NCBI RefSeq assembly: GCF_029395455.1
Contig: NZ_CP113916.1
Span: 930,001-994,000 of the forward strand
Direction of reading: 5' to 3'
Length of the DNA: 64,000 bases
Source of the DNA: Lactobacillus sp. ESL0785
GTDB taxonomy: Bacteria; Bacillota; Bacilli; Lactobacillales; Lactobacillaceae
Positions 51,222 through 60,793 of this stretch are shown here, piece after piece. The translations under genes were made by a program, and so were the position numbers. How positions within the stretch are numbered: position 1 is the first letter of the stretch; each line of letters starts with the position of its first letter. The notes beneath the pieces were generated by a model. That model saw only the letters and a list, made by a program, of their open reading frames with translations, was not told the DNA's origin and made no database searches.

Positions 51222-53495
51222 ATGTCTGAAAAAATTACCGGCTTAAGTCAAGCCGAAGCAGATAAACTTCTTAAAGAAAAGGGCTTAAATGAAGTTCCTG
51301 AACCACAATTTAATTTCTTTAAAGAATTTTTATCTAAATTATGGAATTTATCCGCTTGGATTCTAGAAGCTGCCCTTCTTCTAGAATGTATCTTAGGTAA
51401 ATGGATTCAATCATTATTCGTGTTACTAATGTTACTCTTTGCTGCCTGGAATGGGGCATCAAAGAAAAAGCAATCACGACGCGTTTTAAATAATATTTCC
51501 CACAAATTAACACCGACAGTTGCTGTTGAACGTGACGGCAAGTGGCAGAACATTGATTCAAAATATTTAGTTCCTGGTGACTTGATTAACATGCAACCAG
51601 GCGATGTCATAGCGGCGGATGTTAAATTAGTTGACGGTCAGATTGCAACTGATGAAAGTTCAATCACTGGTGAAGCCAAAACTGTTCATAAGCAAGTTGC
51701 TGATTCAGCTTTTGCTGGAACAACAGTTGTTGAAGGTTCTGGCTTAGCTATAGTTACAGCGACTGGTTCAGATTCACGTTCAGGCAAAACCATTAACTTA
51801 ATCAACAATTCAGCTGCTCCCGGACATTTACAACAATTATTAACTAAAATCATCTATTACCTTTGTCTACTTGATGGTATTCTAACTTTAGTAATCGTCA
51901 TTGCTTCCTTCTTTAAGGGCGGTGACATTCAAAATTTAATTAATATGCTACCATTTTTGGCAATGATGTTTATCGCATCAATTCCAGTTGCTATGCCCTC
52001 AACTTTTGCTCTTTCTAACTCATTTGAAGCAACTAGACTAAGTAAAGAAGGCGTTTTAACTTCAGACTTAACTGGAATTCAAGATGCAGCCAACTTGAAC
52101 CTGATTTTACTGGACAAAACTGGAACTATTACAGAAAACAAAACAGCTGTTGCCCAATGGACTAATTTCAGTCCACTCGACAATAACACGGTTTTAGAAC
52201 TAGCAACTGCAGCTACTGACAAGCGTAACAAAAAAATCATTGACACAGCTATTGACGATTATGTTGCTGGCTTAGGCTTAACTGTTAAAACTGCCACTGA
52301 CTTTACCCCGTTCACTTCTGCTACGGGCTACTCAATGGCTAATATTGAGGGTTACAACGTTAAATTGGGTTCCTTTAAGCAACTATCCCTAATCGATCAA
52401 ACTGCTAGCAGTACGGCTAAAAAGATTGATTTTGGTGCTGGTCGTTCCTGTGCTTTGTTAATTAACGATCAATTGGCTGGCGTCTTCATCTTACAAGATC
52501 AAGTTCGGTCAGATTCTAAAGCTGCATTGGCCGAATTGAAAAAACGCGGCGTGCGCCCAATTATGTTGACTGGTGATAATCAAAAAACAGCGATCGCAGT
52601 TGCTCAACAAGTCGACTTATCCGGTGATGTTATCTCAATTCATGATTTCAATGAAAATACTGATATTACTCACCTAGCTGGCATTGCTGACGTTCTACCA
52701 GAAGATAAATTACGAATGGTTAAATTTTTCCAAAAGAAAGGCTATATTGTCGGTATGACTGGTGATGGGGTTAATGATTCACCGGCACTAAAACAAGCTG
52801 AAGTTGGTATTGCCGTTTCAAACGCCGCCGATGTTGCTAAGCGTTCTGGTAAAATGGTACTTTTAAATGATGGGTTAAGCTCGATTGTTAAAATTTTAGA
52901 TGCTGGTCACCGTGTTTACCAACGAATGACCACTTGGTCATTAACCAAATTAGCACGAACAGCTGAATTAACGATGTTGCTAACTTTTGGTTATCTTTTC
53001 TTCAACTATATTCCAATGGCGCTTAACGCAATGGTCATCTACACAATCATGAATAACATGGTGACCATGATGATTGGTACTGACCGCACTCATATCACTT
53101 ATAAGCCAGAAAACTGGAACATGGCTAAATTAGCTAAGATTGCCTTCTCATTAGCTTTTGGCTGGACAGCAATTGGTATTATTGCAGTTGGTTTCCTCAA
53201 TACTCATGGCTTTAGCCATGGTACAGTTTCAACAATGGTTTACGTCTATCTCGTATTGAGTGCAATGTTCATTATCTTGATTACGCGGACTAAACGCTTT
53301 TTCTGGCAGGATTACCCTTCCAAAGCAGTTGGTTTAACCCAATTAGGCGATATTGTTTTAACAATCATTTTGGCAGTCTTTGGGTTAGCAATGACTAAAA
53401 TCAGTTGGACTAACTTATTGCTGACATTTGCAATTGCTCTAGTAGCAGCAATTGTAATCGACCTTGTTTATCAACCGATTATGAAAAATAAATAA
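51222..53495 (+). CDS. P-type ATPase, P3A (plasma-membrane proton pump) type
   Basis: A 757-residue P-type ATPase. It has the short N-terminus GLSQAEADKLLKEKGLNEVP, TGEAKTV actuator motif, IASIPVAMPSTFALSNSFEA in the membrane domain, the phosphorylation site LLDKTGTITENK and hinge MTGDGVNDSPALKQAEVGIA. The IPVAMP segment and the absence of metal-binding CPx motifs place it with P3A H+-ATPases (PMA1-like) found in some bacteria. It may help acid tolerance; Mg2+ transport is the main alternative. The AAGGAAGG site supports the start. It is monocistronic. Confidence 0.85.
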   Translation: MSEKITGLSQAEADKLLKEKGLNEVPEPQFNFFKEFLSKLWNLSAWILEAALLLECILGKWIQSLFVLLMLLFAAWNGASKKKQSRRVLNNISHKLTPTVAVERDGKWQNIDSKYLVPGDLINMQPGDVIAADVKLVDGQIATDESSITGEAKTVHKQVADSAFAGTTVVEGSGLAIVTATGSDSRSGKTINLINNSAAPGHLQQLLTKIIYYLCLLDGILTLVIVIASFFKGGDIQNLINMLPFLAMMFIASIPVAMPSTFALSNSFEATRLSKEGVLTSDLTGIQDAANLNLILLDKTGTITENKTAVAQWTNFSPLDNNTVLELATAATDKRNKKIIDTAIDDYVAGLGLTVKTATDFTPFTSATGYSMANIEGYNVKLGSFKQLSLIDQTASSTAKKIDFGAGRSCALLINDQLAGVFILQDQVRSDSKAALAELKKRGVRPIMLTGDNQKTAIAVAQQVDLSGDVISIHDFNENTDITHLAGIADVLPEDKLRMVKFFQKKGYIVGMTGDGVNDSPALKQAEVGIAVSNAADVAKRSGKMVLLNDGLSSIVKILDAGHRVYQRMTTWSLTKLARTAELTMLLTFGYLFFNYIPMALNAMVIYTIMNNMVTMMIGTDRTHITYKPENWNMAKLAKIAFSLAFGWTAIGIIAVGFLNTHGFSHGTVSTMVYVYLVLSAMFIILITRTKRFFWQDYPSKAVGLTQLGDIVLTIILAVFGLAMTKISWTNLLLTFAIALVAAIVIDLVYQPIMKNK

Positions 53496-53502
53496 CCTGA
53501 TT

Positions 53503-53537
53503 AAAATAGAGCTTCTTTGCGGAAGCCCTATTTTTTT
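53503..53537 (+). terminator. Terminator after the P3A ATPase
   Basis: AAATAGAGCTTC and GAAGCCCTATTT (one bulge/mismatch) form a hairpin followed by seven T. Confidence 0.8.
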
Positions 53538-53543
53538 GAGCAA

Positions 53544-53583
53544 AAAAAAGACTGATCTCGTTTAGTTGCCGAGGTCAGTCTTT
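53544..53583 (-). terminator. Terminator hairpin of the candidate small RNA
   Basis: A 14-bp stem with one G-U pair and a 9-nt loop, followed by TTTTTTTT on the minus strand. No annotated minus-strand gene lies directly upstream of it to explain it. Confidence 0.75.
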
Positions 53584-53590
53584 AAATGAG

Positions 53591-53629
53591 TTCATTAATG
53601 TGTTCCTGATTGACCATCACATTAATGAA
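53591..53629. repeat. 12-bp perfect inverted repeat
   Basis: TTCATTAATGTG and CACATTAATGAA enclose a 15-nt loop; each arm also contains the small palindrome CATTAATG. Confidence 0.75.
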
Positions 53630-53890
53630 AAAGTGTTTTTGTATATGCTATTTGGTTATAAAAATTTAGAATAGGAAAAAATATTTAATTAATCAGGAAA
53701 GATAATTATTATTTTGTGAACTGTGAGACAAGGACACAAGTAAGTTAACAATAACTATATTATGTTGGTTGTCCCTTGCATCATCTCCTTTCCCTTTGCT
53801 AACAGTAGTGTGCTTATAAAAGTAAACGCTACATAAATTTGTTAGCAACATTTTTTGCCTTCATGGCATTAAATTACACTTGTTATAATA

Positions 53891-53919
53891 ATAGTACAAC
53901 ATAAAATAACTATTGTAAA
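53891..53919 (-). promoter_or_regulatory. Possible promoter of the candidate small RNA
   Basis: -35 TTTACA (53914-53919) and -10 TACTAT (53891-53896) with a 17-bp spacer on the minus strand. AT-rich surroundings make chance matches possible. Confidence 0.4.
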
Positions 53920-53997
53920 CAAAATTATTAAATTTAAAGTGGTTAAAATTAGCTTTAAATCAAATATTTAGCTATAACTTATAATTGTTTAAATAAC

Positions 53998-54030
53998 AAA
54001 ATTGCTCGAACAATTATTCGAGCAATTTTT
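53998..54030 (-). terminator. Terminator after the GNAT gene
   Basis: AAAATTGCTCGAA and TTCGAGCAATTTT with a 6-nt loop; the minus strand continues into T-rich sequence. Confidence 0.85.
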
Positions 54031-54041
54031 GCAATTATTTT

Positions 54042-54560
54042 TTATCTAACCAATTCATAAACATACGAAGTTTCATCTGCACGATAGACGCCATGTAAAG
54101 TTCCTACTTGTTTAAAACCCATTTTATTTATCAAGTGCTGCATTGCCTTATTATCTTCATGCGTATCAATACGAAGCGAGTCAATTTCAGGATGATTATC
54201 CTTAATTTCAGTAATTACAGCTTGTAAGAGCTTAGTTGCATAACCATTACCTGCATGCTTAGAATGAATGGCAACACGATGAATAACAAGATACTTATCC
54301 GTTTGTGTCAGCCATGCACCATTTAATTGATCATACGCATGATCAGGTGCGGGAACAATCGAAATTGCCCCAACTGTTTCTCGATCGTCGGAAACAGCTA
54401 AATACGCCCAACCATTTTTAATATCTTCCTTAATTTGATCTGGTGATGGATAATCTCCTTGCCACTGATTGACACCACTTTCTGCCAATTGGTTTGCCCC
54501 ATCTTTTAAAATATCCATAATTTGGTCAAAATCGACCATTGTTGCTTTTCTTAATTGCAA
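54042..54560 (-). CDS. GNAT-family N-acetyltransferase
   Basis: A GNAT protein of about 172 residues. LRKATMVDFDQIMDIL begins the fold, AIHSKHAGNGYATKLLQAVI is the acetyl-CoA pyrophosphate loop (Q/RxxGxG/A variant), and RIDTHEDNKAMQHLINKMGF follows. The substrate is unknown. The start is ambiguous: the SD AAAGGAG lies 10 bp before a TTG (54558-54560), which I prefer, and only 2 bp before a GTG. An ATG 57 bp further upstream has no ribosome site. Confidence 0.82.
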   Translation of the reverse strand: MQLRKATMVDFDQIMDILKDGANQLAESGVNQWQGDYPSPDQIKEDIKNGWAYLAVSDDRETVGAISIVPAPDHAYDQLNGAWLTQTDKYLVIHRVAIHSKHAGNGYATKLLQAVITEIKDNHPEIDSLRIDTHEDNKAMQHLINKMGFKQVGTLHGVYRADETSYVYELVR

Positions 54561-54644
54561 ATTATTCACTTCTCCTTTTTTAACATAAGCTATATTATAT
54601 CTACACAAACTAACCATGTAAAAAAATTTGTTTTCTTATTTGCA

Positions 54645-54686
54645 CAAAAAATGGTTTCCCTTTTTATTTAAAGAAAACCATTTTTA
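54645..54686 (-). terminator. Terminator after apt
   Basis: AAAAATGGTTT and AAACCATTTTT form the stem; T-run on the minus strand. Confidence 0.75.
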
Positions 54687-54702
54687 ACATATTAACAATT
54701 AT

Positions 54703-55230
54703 TTAAGCACCATGAAATTGTACAAGTGAATAGATATCTAAGTTAGGCAACTTTTCATGTCCTTTTAAATCTGGTAATTCAATATAAAAAGCAGCACCAA
54801 CTAGCACACCGCCCAACTTTTCAATTAATTGCTTGCATGCACGTAAAGTTCCGGCAGTAGCTAATAAATCATCACAGATAACTACTCTTTGTCCAGGTTT
54901 AATTGCATCTTTATGCATTTCCAGACTATTTGAGCCATATTCCAAATCATATGAAGCACGTTCAACATCTCTTGGCAGCTTATGGGGCTTCCGCGCAGGA
55001 ACAAAGCCCAAACCTAATTCAGTTGCAACAGGACATCCAACAATGAATCCACGAGCTTCTGGACCAACAATCACATCAGCTTTTCTACTCTTAGCATACT
55101 CTGCCAGCTTATGTGTAGCTGCCTGAAATAATTTACCGTCCTGCAAAATAGGGGTAATATCACGAAAAACAATTCCCTTATTCGGAAAATCCTTAACACT
55201 TGCAATTCGCTCTTCAAAAATGTTTGCCAT
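54703..55230 (-). CDS. apt: Adenine phosphoribosyltransferase
   Basis: A 175-residue enzyme that makes AMP from adenine and PRPP. The PRPP-binding motif [14 protein letters not shown], the adenine-site [15 protein letters not shown] and [15 protein letters not shown] are diagnostic. I place the start at the ATG at 55228-55230 ([12 protein letters not shown]), since GGAGG lies 11 bp upstream and upstream residues are not conserved. It lies downstream of recJ, a common Lactobacillales arrangement. Confidence 0.95.
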   Translation of the reverse strand: MANIFEERIASVKDFPNKGIVFRDITPILQDGKLFQAATHKLAEYAKSRKADVIVGPEARGFIVGCPVATELGLGFVPARKPHKLPRDVERASYDLEYGSNSLEMHKDAIKPGQRVVICDDLLATAGTLRACKQLIEKLGGVLVGAAFYIELPDLKGHEKLPNLDIYSLVQFHGA

Positions 55231-55327
55231 ACGAAGAAAAACCTCCAAAATTTCAATTGCTTTACCAAGCATAATTCAACTTATCTATTCTAACAGATTT
55301 TTACTTGAAAAGCATTAAAAGAAAACA

Positions 55328-57607
55328 TTAATGCCGCTTTAGCTGACTGTTGACATACATTAATAACTGCGTGGTCGGCATCTGCCTTAACTCATGCACA
55401 AATTTAATTTGCGATACAGAAGCACAAAAATAGCGTGACGAAGTTAATGGCTGCTTCACTGGTTTTCGCACCCCAACAATCTTACCCTGCTCCATTTTCA
55501 CAAAATCTAATTCAAAGAAGACGCGTAAAATAAATAAGACACTATTGTAGTCTAAACCTAGAAAAGGTGCAACTTGCCGGTAATCAGCTACTGCAAGTTC
55601 TGGATGCCGATAAACATATTTTAAAACCCGAGCAAAATCAGCTTTGGCTGGTAAAGTTTCTACAGGCAACTGATCTAATAAAAAACGTAAATAAAGTTGC
55701 TGATAATCATTAGTCAAAGCTGCATCTAGCTCCTGCTGACTATGTGGGGCATCAAGCAGCACGGCTGTCTCTCCAGCTTCCTGATAATCAGTTACCAAAG
55801 AAATTTTAGCCGGTTCAATACCTAAACTATTTTCAGCAATTGAGCGATTTTTATCATCAAACAATAAATACTTGTCAGCAAAACCCATAATATATTTTTC
55901 TTGACGTAAATCCACAACTGGTGTCGGGACAGCTAATTGCGGTGCTTTAAAAACAAAACCCGTAATAATGCCCTGTAATTTAGTCTGCTTACGATAAGTG
56001 TTAAGCCCCAGTTGAATAAAAATTTGATCAATAAATGGTAATAAATTACGCGTCAAAAATTCTTTATTAAACCCAACAACATCTAATTTACCACCATTTT
56101 TGACAGCTTGAAAACGAATATGAGTCTTGTCTTTACCCATAAAAATAAAATTATTAATTGCTGCATGGGTAATACTAAAAATTGGTTGTACATTGTCAGT
56201 ACCAAAAGGACCAACTTGGCTAATTTCTGCTACTGTATCAGTCGTTAATCCAGCTAGTGGTAATTCTAAGTCATAATATTTAGTTGCCAAACTAGATGTC
56301 CCTTCAAAGCTCGCTTCAAAAGCATCCCGCAAAGCAGCAATTTTATCTTCAGTCATTGACAGCCCACACGCAAAATCATGCCCACCAAACTTTGTTAGTA
56401 AATCTTTTTTTAGGGGATTTAAGGCATTAAACAAGTTAAATCCCTGAGTAGATCTACCTGAGCCCTTAATTTCGCCTTGATCATTTTTAGTTAAGACAAT
56501 TGTCGGCTTATGATATTTTTCTACTACTTTATTTGCTACTAGACCAAGGACACCTTCATGAAAATCAGGATTATAAATGACTAAAGTATTCTTAGTCTGC
56601 CAACCATTGTTTTGCACCTGCATTAGACAATCTTGATAAACCGTAGTCGTTAACTCTTTACGCTTATCGTTAAGTTCCTCAACCTGAGCAGCCAATTCTC
56701 GTGCCTGCTCTTCCTCATCACACAAAAGCAGCTCAACAGCTAAACTAGCATCAGCTAGTCGACCAACTGCATTTAATCGCGGTGCAATATTAAAGCCAAC
56801 ATCGGTTTCATCAATTGAACCTAACTTTAAACCAGCATTTTTAATTAAAGCACGCAACCCAGGCCGTTGCGTTTGATTAAGCATTGCCAGTCCGCGTTTA
56901 ACAATAACGTGGCCTTCGCCCGAAACTTTAACCATATCACCAATTGTTCCAATCATTGCTAATTCAAGCAATTCAGACATAGGATCCTGCATTAATTCTC
57001 GGCAAATTGTGTAGGCAACACCAGCACCACAATAATCATCAAACGGATATTTTTGTCCCGGATAATTACAATGAACAATGGCGTAAGCAGCAGGAACTTC
57101 TTCTTGAAAAGTGTGGTGGTCCGTAATGATTGTATCAACGCCCTGACTTTTGGCATAAGCAACCTCTTGAACACCGGTTACTCCATTATCAACAGTAATA
57201 ATTAGTTTAGTACCATCTGCAACTATCTTTTGGTAAGCTGCTAAATTTGGACCATAGCCATCACGAAAACGATCTGGAATAAAATAATGCACATCAGCAC
57301 CTAAAATTTCCAAATTTTCCATCATAATTGTTGTAGCTGTAATACCATCTGCGTCATAATCACCATAAATGGTTATTTTTTCACCATTATCAATCGCTTG
57401 ATTAATCCGCTGAACAGCTTTAGTCAAATCATGCATTAAATTAGGATCAGCTAAATCTGCTTCTGTCGCATTAAACCAAAAATTTAATTCTTCATCAGTA
57501 TTTATTCCTCGCAAAGAAAACAACTTAGCCGTCATTGGGCTAAGTTGGTATTTTTCAATTAACTCAGGAGCTAATTCCTTAGCAGAACGTTGTTTCCACT
57601 CAATCAT
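55328..57607 (-). CDS. recJ: Single-stranded-DNA-specific exonuclease RecJ
   Basis: A 759-residue 5'-3' exonuclease of the DHH family for repair and recombination. TIYGDYDADGITATTIMMEN and TDHHTFQEEVP hold the metal-binding Asp and His residues, followed by GCAGVAYTICRE-type and GGHDFACGLSMTEDKIAALR (DHHA1) segments. The C-terminal about 200 residues are the extra domain of Firmicutes RecJ. It lies 21 bp after lepA and probably forms a unit lepA-recJ-apt. Confidence 0.94.
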   Translation of the reverse strand: MIEWKQRSAKELAPELIEKYQLSPMTAKLFSLRGINTDEELNFWFNATEADLADPNLMHDLTKAVQRINQAIDNGEKITIYGDYDADGITATTIMMENLEILGADVHYFIPDRFRDGYGPNLAAYQKIVADGTKLIITVDNGVTGVQEVAYAKSQGVDTIITDHHTFQEEVPAAYAIVHCNYPGQKYPFDDYCGAGVAYTICRELMQDPMSELLELAMIGTIGDMVKVSGEGHVIVKRGLAMLNQTQRPGLRALIKNAGLKLGSIDETDVGFNIAPRLNAVGRLADASLAVELLLCDEEEQARELAAQVEELNDKRKELTTTVYQDCLMQVQNNGWQTKNTLVIYNPDFHEGVLGLVANKVVEKYHKPTIVLTKNDQGEIKGSGRSTQGFNLFNALNPLKKDLLTKFGGHDFACGLSMTEDKIAALRDAFEASFEGTSSLATKYYDLELPLAGLTTDTVAEISQVGPFGTDNVQPIFSITHAAINNFIFMGKDKTHIRFQAVKNGGKLDVVGFNKEFLTRNLLPFIDQIFIQLGLNTYRKQTKLQGIITGFVFKAPQLAVPTPVVDLRQEKYIMGFADKYLLFDDKNRSIAENSLGIEPAKISLVTDYQEAGETAVLLDAPHSQQELDAALTNDYQQLYLRFLLDQLPVETLPAKADFARVLKYVYRHPELAVADYRQVAPFLGLDYNSVLFILRVFFELDFVKMEQGKIVGVRKPVKQPLTSSRYFCASVSQIKFVHELRQMPTTQLLMYVNSQLKRH

Positions 57608-57628
57608 TAAATGTTTTACTCCTAACTA

Positions 57629-59467
57629 TTACTTTGCATTCAGATCATCGTCATTCATTTTTAAAACTGCCATAAAAGCATCTTGTGGCACTTCAACACG
57701 ACCCACAGCCTTCATCCGTTTTTTACCACGTTTTTGCTTTTCTAATAGTTTAGCTCGCCGATCAGGGTCACCTGTATGAATTTTCCACGTTACATCTTTA
57801 CGATAAGGCTTAACTGTTGCCCGCGAAATAATTTTAGCTCCAATTGCTCCCTGAATATCAACTTCAAAATTTTGCCGCGGAATTAATTTCTTGAGCATTG
57901 AGGTCATTTGCCGCGCCCGTTTCTGGGCTTCATCTCGGTGCGCAATAAAACTCAAAGCATCAATTGCCTGTTTATTAAGTAAAATATCAATCTTGACTAA
58001 ATCAGTGGCACGATAGCCCGTAATTTCATAATCAAGCGAAGCGTAACCCTTAGTTGATGATTTTAAATCATCGAAAAAGTCATAGATGATTTCAGCTAAC
58101 GGCATATCATAAATCACATTGACGCGATACTTATCTAAATAATCCATTGTGACAAACTCGCCGCGTTTACGCTGACATAATTCCATCACTGGACCTACAA
58201 AGTCGTTAGGAACCATAACCTCAGCTTTGACATAAGGCTCCTGCACTTCCTTATACTCACCAGCAGACGGTAAATCCGATGGATTATCGATTACCTTTGT
58301 TGTTCCATCATTCATAAGCGCATGATAATCTACCGATGGTGCTGTCATAATTAAATCAAGATCAAATTCCTGCTCTAACCGTTCCTGCACAACATCCATA
58401 TGCAAAAGGCCTAAAAAACCACACCGAAAGCCAAAGCCCAAGGCAGTAGACGTTTCCGGTTCAAATTCTAAAGCAGCATCATTTAACTGCAATTTTTGCA
58501 AGGCTTCTTTTAAATCGTCATACTTGGCATTGTCAACTGGGTACATCCCAGAATAGACCATTGGTGGAATCTGCCGGTAACCAGGCATCGGTTCAGCTGT
58601 CGGATTTTCTGCAAAGGTAATCGTATCACCCACACGTGTCTCCCGCACAGACTTAATATTAGCTGTTAGATAACCAACATCTCCGGCAATCAGAACGTCT
58701 TTTTTAATTGGCTGCGGACTTGTAACCCCAACTTCAGTTACTTCATACTTTTTGCCAGTATTCATAATTTCAATTTGATCACCCGGCTTAACAATCCCTT
58801 CTTCAATTCTGACAGAAAGGACCACGCCACGATAATCATCATATTTTGAATCAAAAATTAATGCTTTCAGTGGTGCTGTTAAATCACCATCTGGTGCGGG
58901 TATATCTTGGACAATTCTTTCAAGCATATTAGAAATTCCTTGACCAGTTTTTCCAGAAACTTCAGCGGCATCTGAAGCATCAAGTCCCAGCATCTCTTCA
59001 ATTTCTTCTTTGGCCTGTTCGGGATTAGCTGAAGGCAAGTCGATTTTATTAATTACTGGTAGAATTTCCAAATCATCATCAATTGCTAGGTAAGTATTAG
59101 CTAGTGTTTGTGCCTGTACACCCTGTGAAGCATCAACTACTAAGAGAGCCCCTTCACAAGCTGCTAATGACCGTGAAACTTCATAAGAAAAATCTACGTG
59201 TCCCGGTGTATCAATTAAGTGAAAAATATAATCTTGCCCATCTTGTGCGTGATACTTAATTTCGACCGAGTTCATCTTAATTGTAATTCCGCGTTGTCGC
59301 TCAAGTGGCATGTCATCAAGCATTTGGTTCTTCAATTGTCGCTCTGAAACCGTATCAGTTAATTCCAAAATCCGATCAGCAATGGTTGATTTACCATGAT
59401 CAATATGCGCAACAATTGAAAAATTGCGAATATGTTTTTGATAATCTTGTAATTTTTTAATATCCAT
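57629..59467 (-). CDS. lepA: Elongation factor 4 (LepA)
   Basis: A 612-residue translational GTPase that back-translocates or remodels stalled ribosomes. It has G1 [15 protein letters not shown]3 DTPGHVDF, G4 NKIDLPSA, and the LepA-specific C-terminal region [20 protein letters not shown]. The length is standard. It is downstream of dnaJ but separated by a terminator. Confidence 0.97.
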   Translation of the reverse strand: MDIKKLQDYQKHIRNFSIVAHIDHGKSTIADRILELTDTVSERQLKNQMLDDMPLERQRGITIKMNSVEIKYHAQDGQDYIFHLIDTPGHVDFSYEVSRSLAACEGALLVVDASQGVQAQTLANTYLAIDDDLEILPVINKIDLPSANPEQAKEEIEEMLGLDASDAAEVSGKTGQGISNMLERIVQDIPAPDGDLTAPLKALIFDSKYDDYRGVVLSVRIEEGIVKPGDQIEIMNTGKKYEVTEVGVTSPQPIKKDVLIAGDVGYLTANIKSVRETRVGDTITFAENPTAEPMPGYRQIPPMVYSGMYPVDNAKYDDLKEALQKLQLNDAALEFEPETSTALGFGFRCGFLGLLHMDVVQERLEQEFDLDLIMTAPSVDYHALMNDGTTKVIDNPSDLPSAGEYKEVQEPYVKAEVMVPNDFVGPVMELCQRKRGEFVTMDYLDKYRVNVIYDMPLAEIIYDFFDDLKSSTKGYASLDYEITGYRATDLVKIDILLNKQAIDALSFIAHRDEAQKRARQMTSMLKKLIPRQNFEVDIQGAIGAKIISRATVKPYRKDVTWKIHTGDPDRRAKLLEKQKRGKKRMKAVGRVEVPQDAFMAVLKMNDDDLNAK

Positions 59468-59524
59468 AAATTATTTGCACCCTTTATTCTATCTTTCTAT
59501 TATAACAAATACATAGGTAGAACA

Positions 59525-59557
59525 GAAAAAAGAATCCTAACAAATTTAGGATTCTTT
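59525..59557 (-). terminator. Terminator of the heat-shock operon
   Basis: AAAGAATCCTAA and TTAGGATTCTTT with a 5-nt loop; T-run on the minus strand just after the dnaJ stop. Confidence 0.85.
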
Positions 59558-59569
59558 ATTTTAATTTGA

Positions 59570-60712
59570 TTACTTCAATTTTTCTTTTAAACGTTCAAAG
59601 AAGCCTTTTTCTTGTGGGGTAATTGAACCACCACCAGCTTTTACAAAGTCAACCAAGGCCTGCTTTTGCTTATCATTAATTGATTCTGGAATTTGAACTT
59701 GCACTGTTGTAACTTGATCACCGTTACCATTACCGCGCAAGTATGGTACACCTTCACCGCGCAATGTAAATTTCTTATTCGGTTGGGTTCCTGCTGGAAT
59801 CTTCAACTTACTCTTACCGTGCACCGTCTTAATACTGATTTCATCACCTAAAGTTGCCTGAGCAAAGGAAATTGGTACTGTTGTATAAATAGTATTACCA
59901 TTACGCTCAAAGTCCTTAGATGGCTTAATACGGTAACTAATATACAAGTCACCATAAGGCCCACCATTCTTGCCAGCTTCTCCCTGACCTTCATAGCGTA
60001 GTTGCTGACCATTATCAATTCCTGCCGGAATATTAACTTCAATTGTATTATTGCCATTAACAGTTCCCTTACCGTGACAAGTTTGACATGGATGCTCAAT
60101 AATGACACCACGACCATGGCACTTATCACAAACTGTCTGCCGGCGAATCATCCCCAACATCGACTTTTGAGTTACTGTCATATAACCTGAACCATGACAT
60201 TTATCACAAGTAACTGGATGTGTACCCTTTTCAGCACCTGTTCCCTGACAAGTTGAACAAGTTTCACTACGCGTATAAGAAACTTGAGTCTTTTTACCAG
60301 TAATAGCATCCATAAAGTCAATGGTCAATGTATAATCAAGATCTTGTCCACGGGTTGGTGCTGTTGGATTGGCTTGACGCTGGCCGCCACCAGTACCACC
60401 ACCAAAGAAATCATTAAAAATATCGCCAAAATCGCCAAAGCCGTTGAAGTTACCATAGCCTTGGCCTGCACCACCAAAGCCACCTTGACCATTGACACCA
60501 GCTGAACCAAATTGATCATATTGTGCCCGCTTTTGCTTGTCATGCAAAACTTCATAAGCTTCATTAACTTCTTTATACTTTTTTTCGGCACCAGGTTCAT
60601 GATTTAAATCTGGATGGTACTTCTTAGCTAATTTACGGTAAGCAGAGTTAATTTCTTTATCACTGGCGCTACGATCAACGCCTAGCACACTATAATAATC
60701 TTCTTGTGCCAT
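59570..60712 (-). CDS. dnaJ: Chaperone DnaJ
   Basis: A 380-residue type I Hsp40. It has a J-domain with HPD ([10 protein letters not shown], about 30-39), a Gly/Phe-rich stretch (about 72-110), four zinc-finger repeats ([32 protein letters not shown]) and a C-terminal client-binding domain. It stimulates DnaK ATPase and delivers substrates. It is the last gene of hrcA-grpE-dnaK-dnaJ. Confidence 0.97.
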   Translation of the reverse strand: MAQEDYYSVLGVDRSASDKEINSAYRKLAKKYHPDLNHEPGAEKKYKEVNEAYEVLHDKQKRAQYDQFGSAGVNGQGGFGGAGQGYGNFNGFGDFGDIFNDFFGGGTGGGQRQANPTAPTRGQDLDYTLTIDFMDAITGKKTQVSYTRSETCSTCQGTGAEKGTHPVTCDKCHGSGYMTVTQKSMLGMIRRQTVCDKCHGRGVIIEHPCQTCHGKGTVNGNNTIEVNIPAGIDNGQQLRYEGQGEAGKNGGPYGDLYISYRIKPSKDFERNGNTIYTTVPISFAQATLGDEISIKTVHGKSKLKIPAGTQPNKKFTLRGEGVPYLRGNGNGDQVTTVQVQIPESINDKQKQALVDFVKAGGGSITPQEKGFFERLKEKLK

Positions 60713-60735
60713 TTACTAAAAGCTCCTTACTTTCC

Positions 60736-60772
60736 AAAAGAAAAGAACTACTTTTTCGGCAGTTCTTTTCTT
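60736..60772 (-). terminator. Hairpin between dnaK and dnaJ
   Basis: AAGAAAAGAACT (60738-60749) pairs with AGTTCTTTTCTT (60761-60772) around an 11-nt loop. The minus strand continues TTTTCTTTTGG, a broken T-run. It may act as a partial terminator or an mRNA stabiliser that sets a lower dnaJ level. Confidence 0.6.
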
Positions 60773-60793
60773 GTTTATTTAATTATAAACCCT

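Larger units (their letters stand above)
53540..53885 (-). ncRNA. Candidate small RNA on the minus strand
   Basis: No protein gene fits here. On the minus strand a promoter (53891-53919) is followed, about 280-340 bp later, by two successive hairpins. The first is a perfect 12-bp stem (53591-53602 with 53618-53629, loop 15 nt). The second (AAAGACTGATCTCG at 53547-53560 with its wobble complement at 53570-53583) ends in a run of eight T. This is the pattern of an independent non-coding transcript. A tiny frame MMQGTTNII with a good GGAG site lies inside (near 53781), so a leader peptide or short mRNA is possible. A cre-like AGTAAACGCTACAT lies at 53821-53834. Confidence 0.4.

Noticed and set aside
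53761-53835. 24-codon plus-strand frame (MLVVPCIISFPF...) in the gap after the P3A ATPase
   Set aside because: No Shine-Dalgarno sequence precedes it, and it is better explained as the opposite strand of the candidate small RNA.
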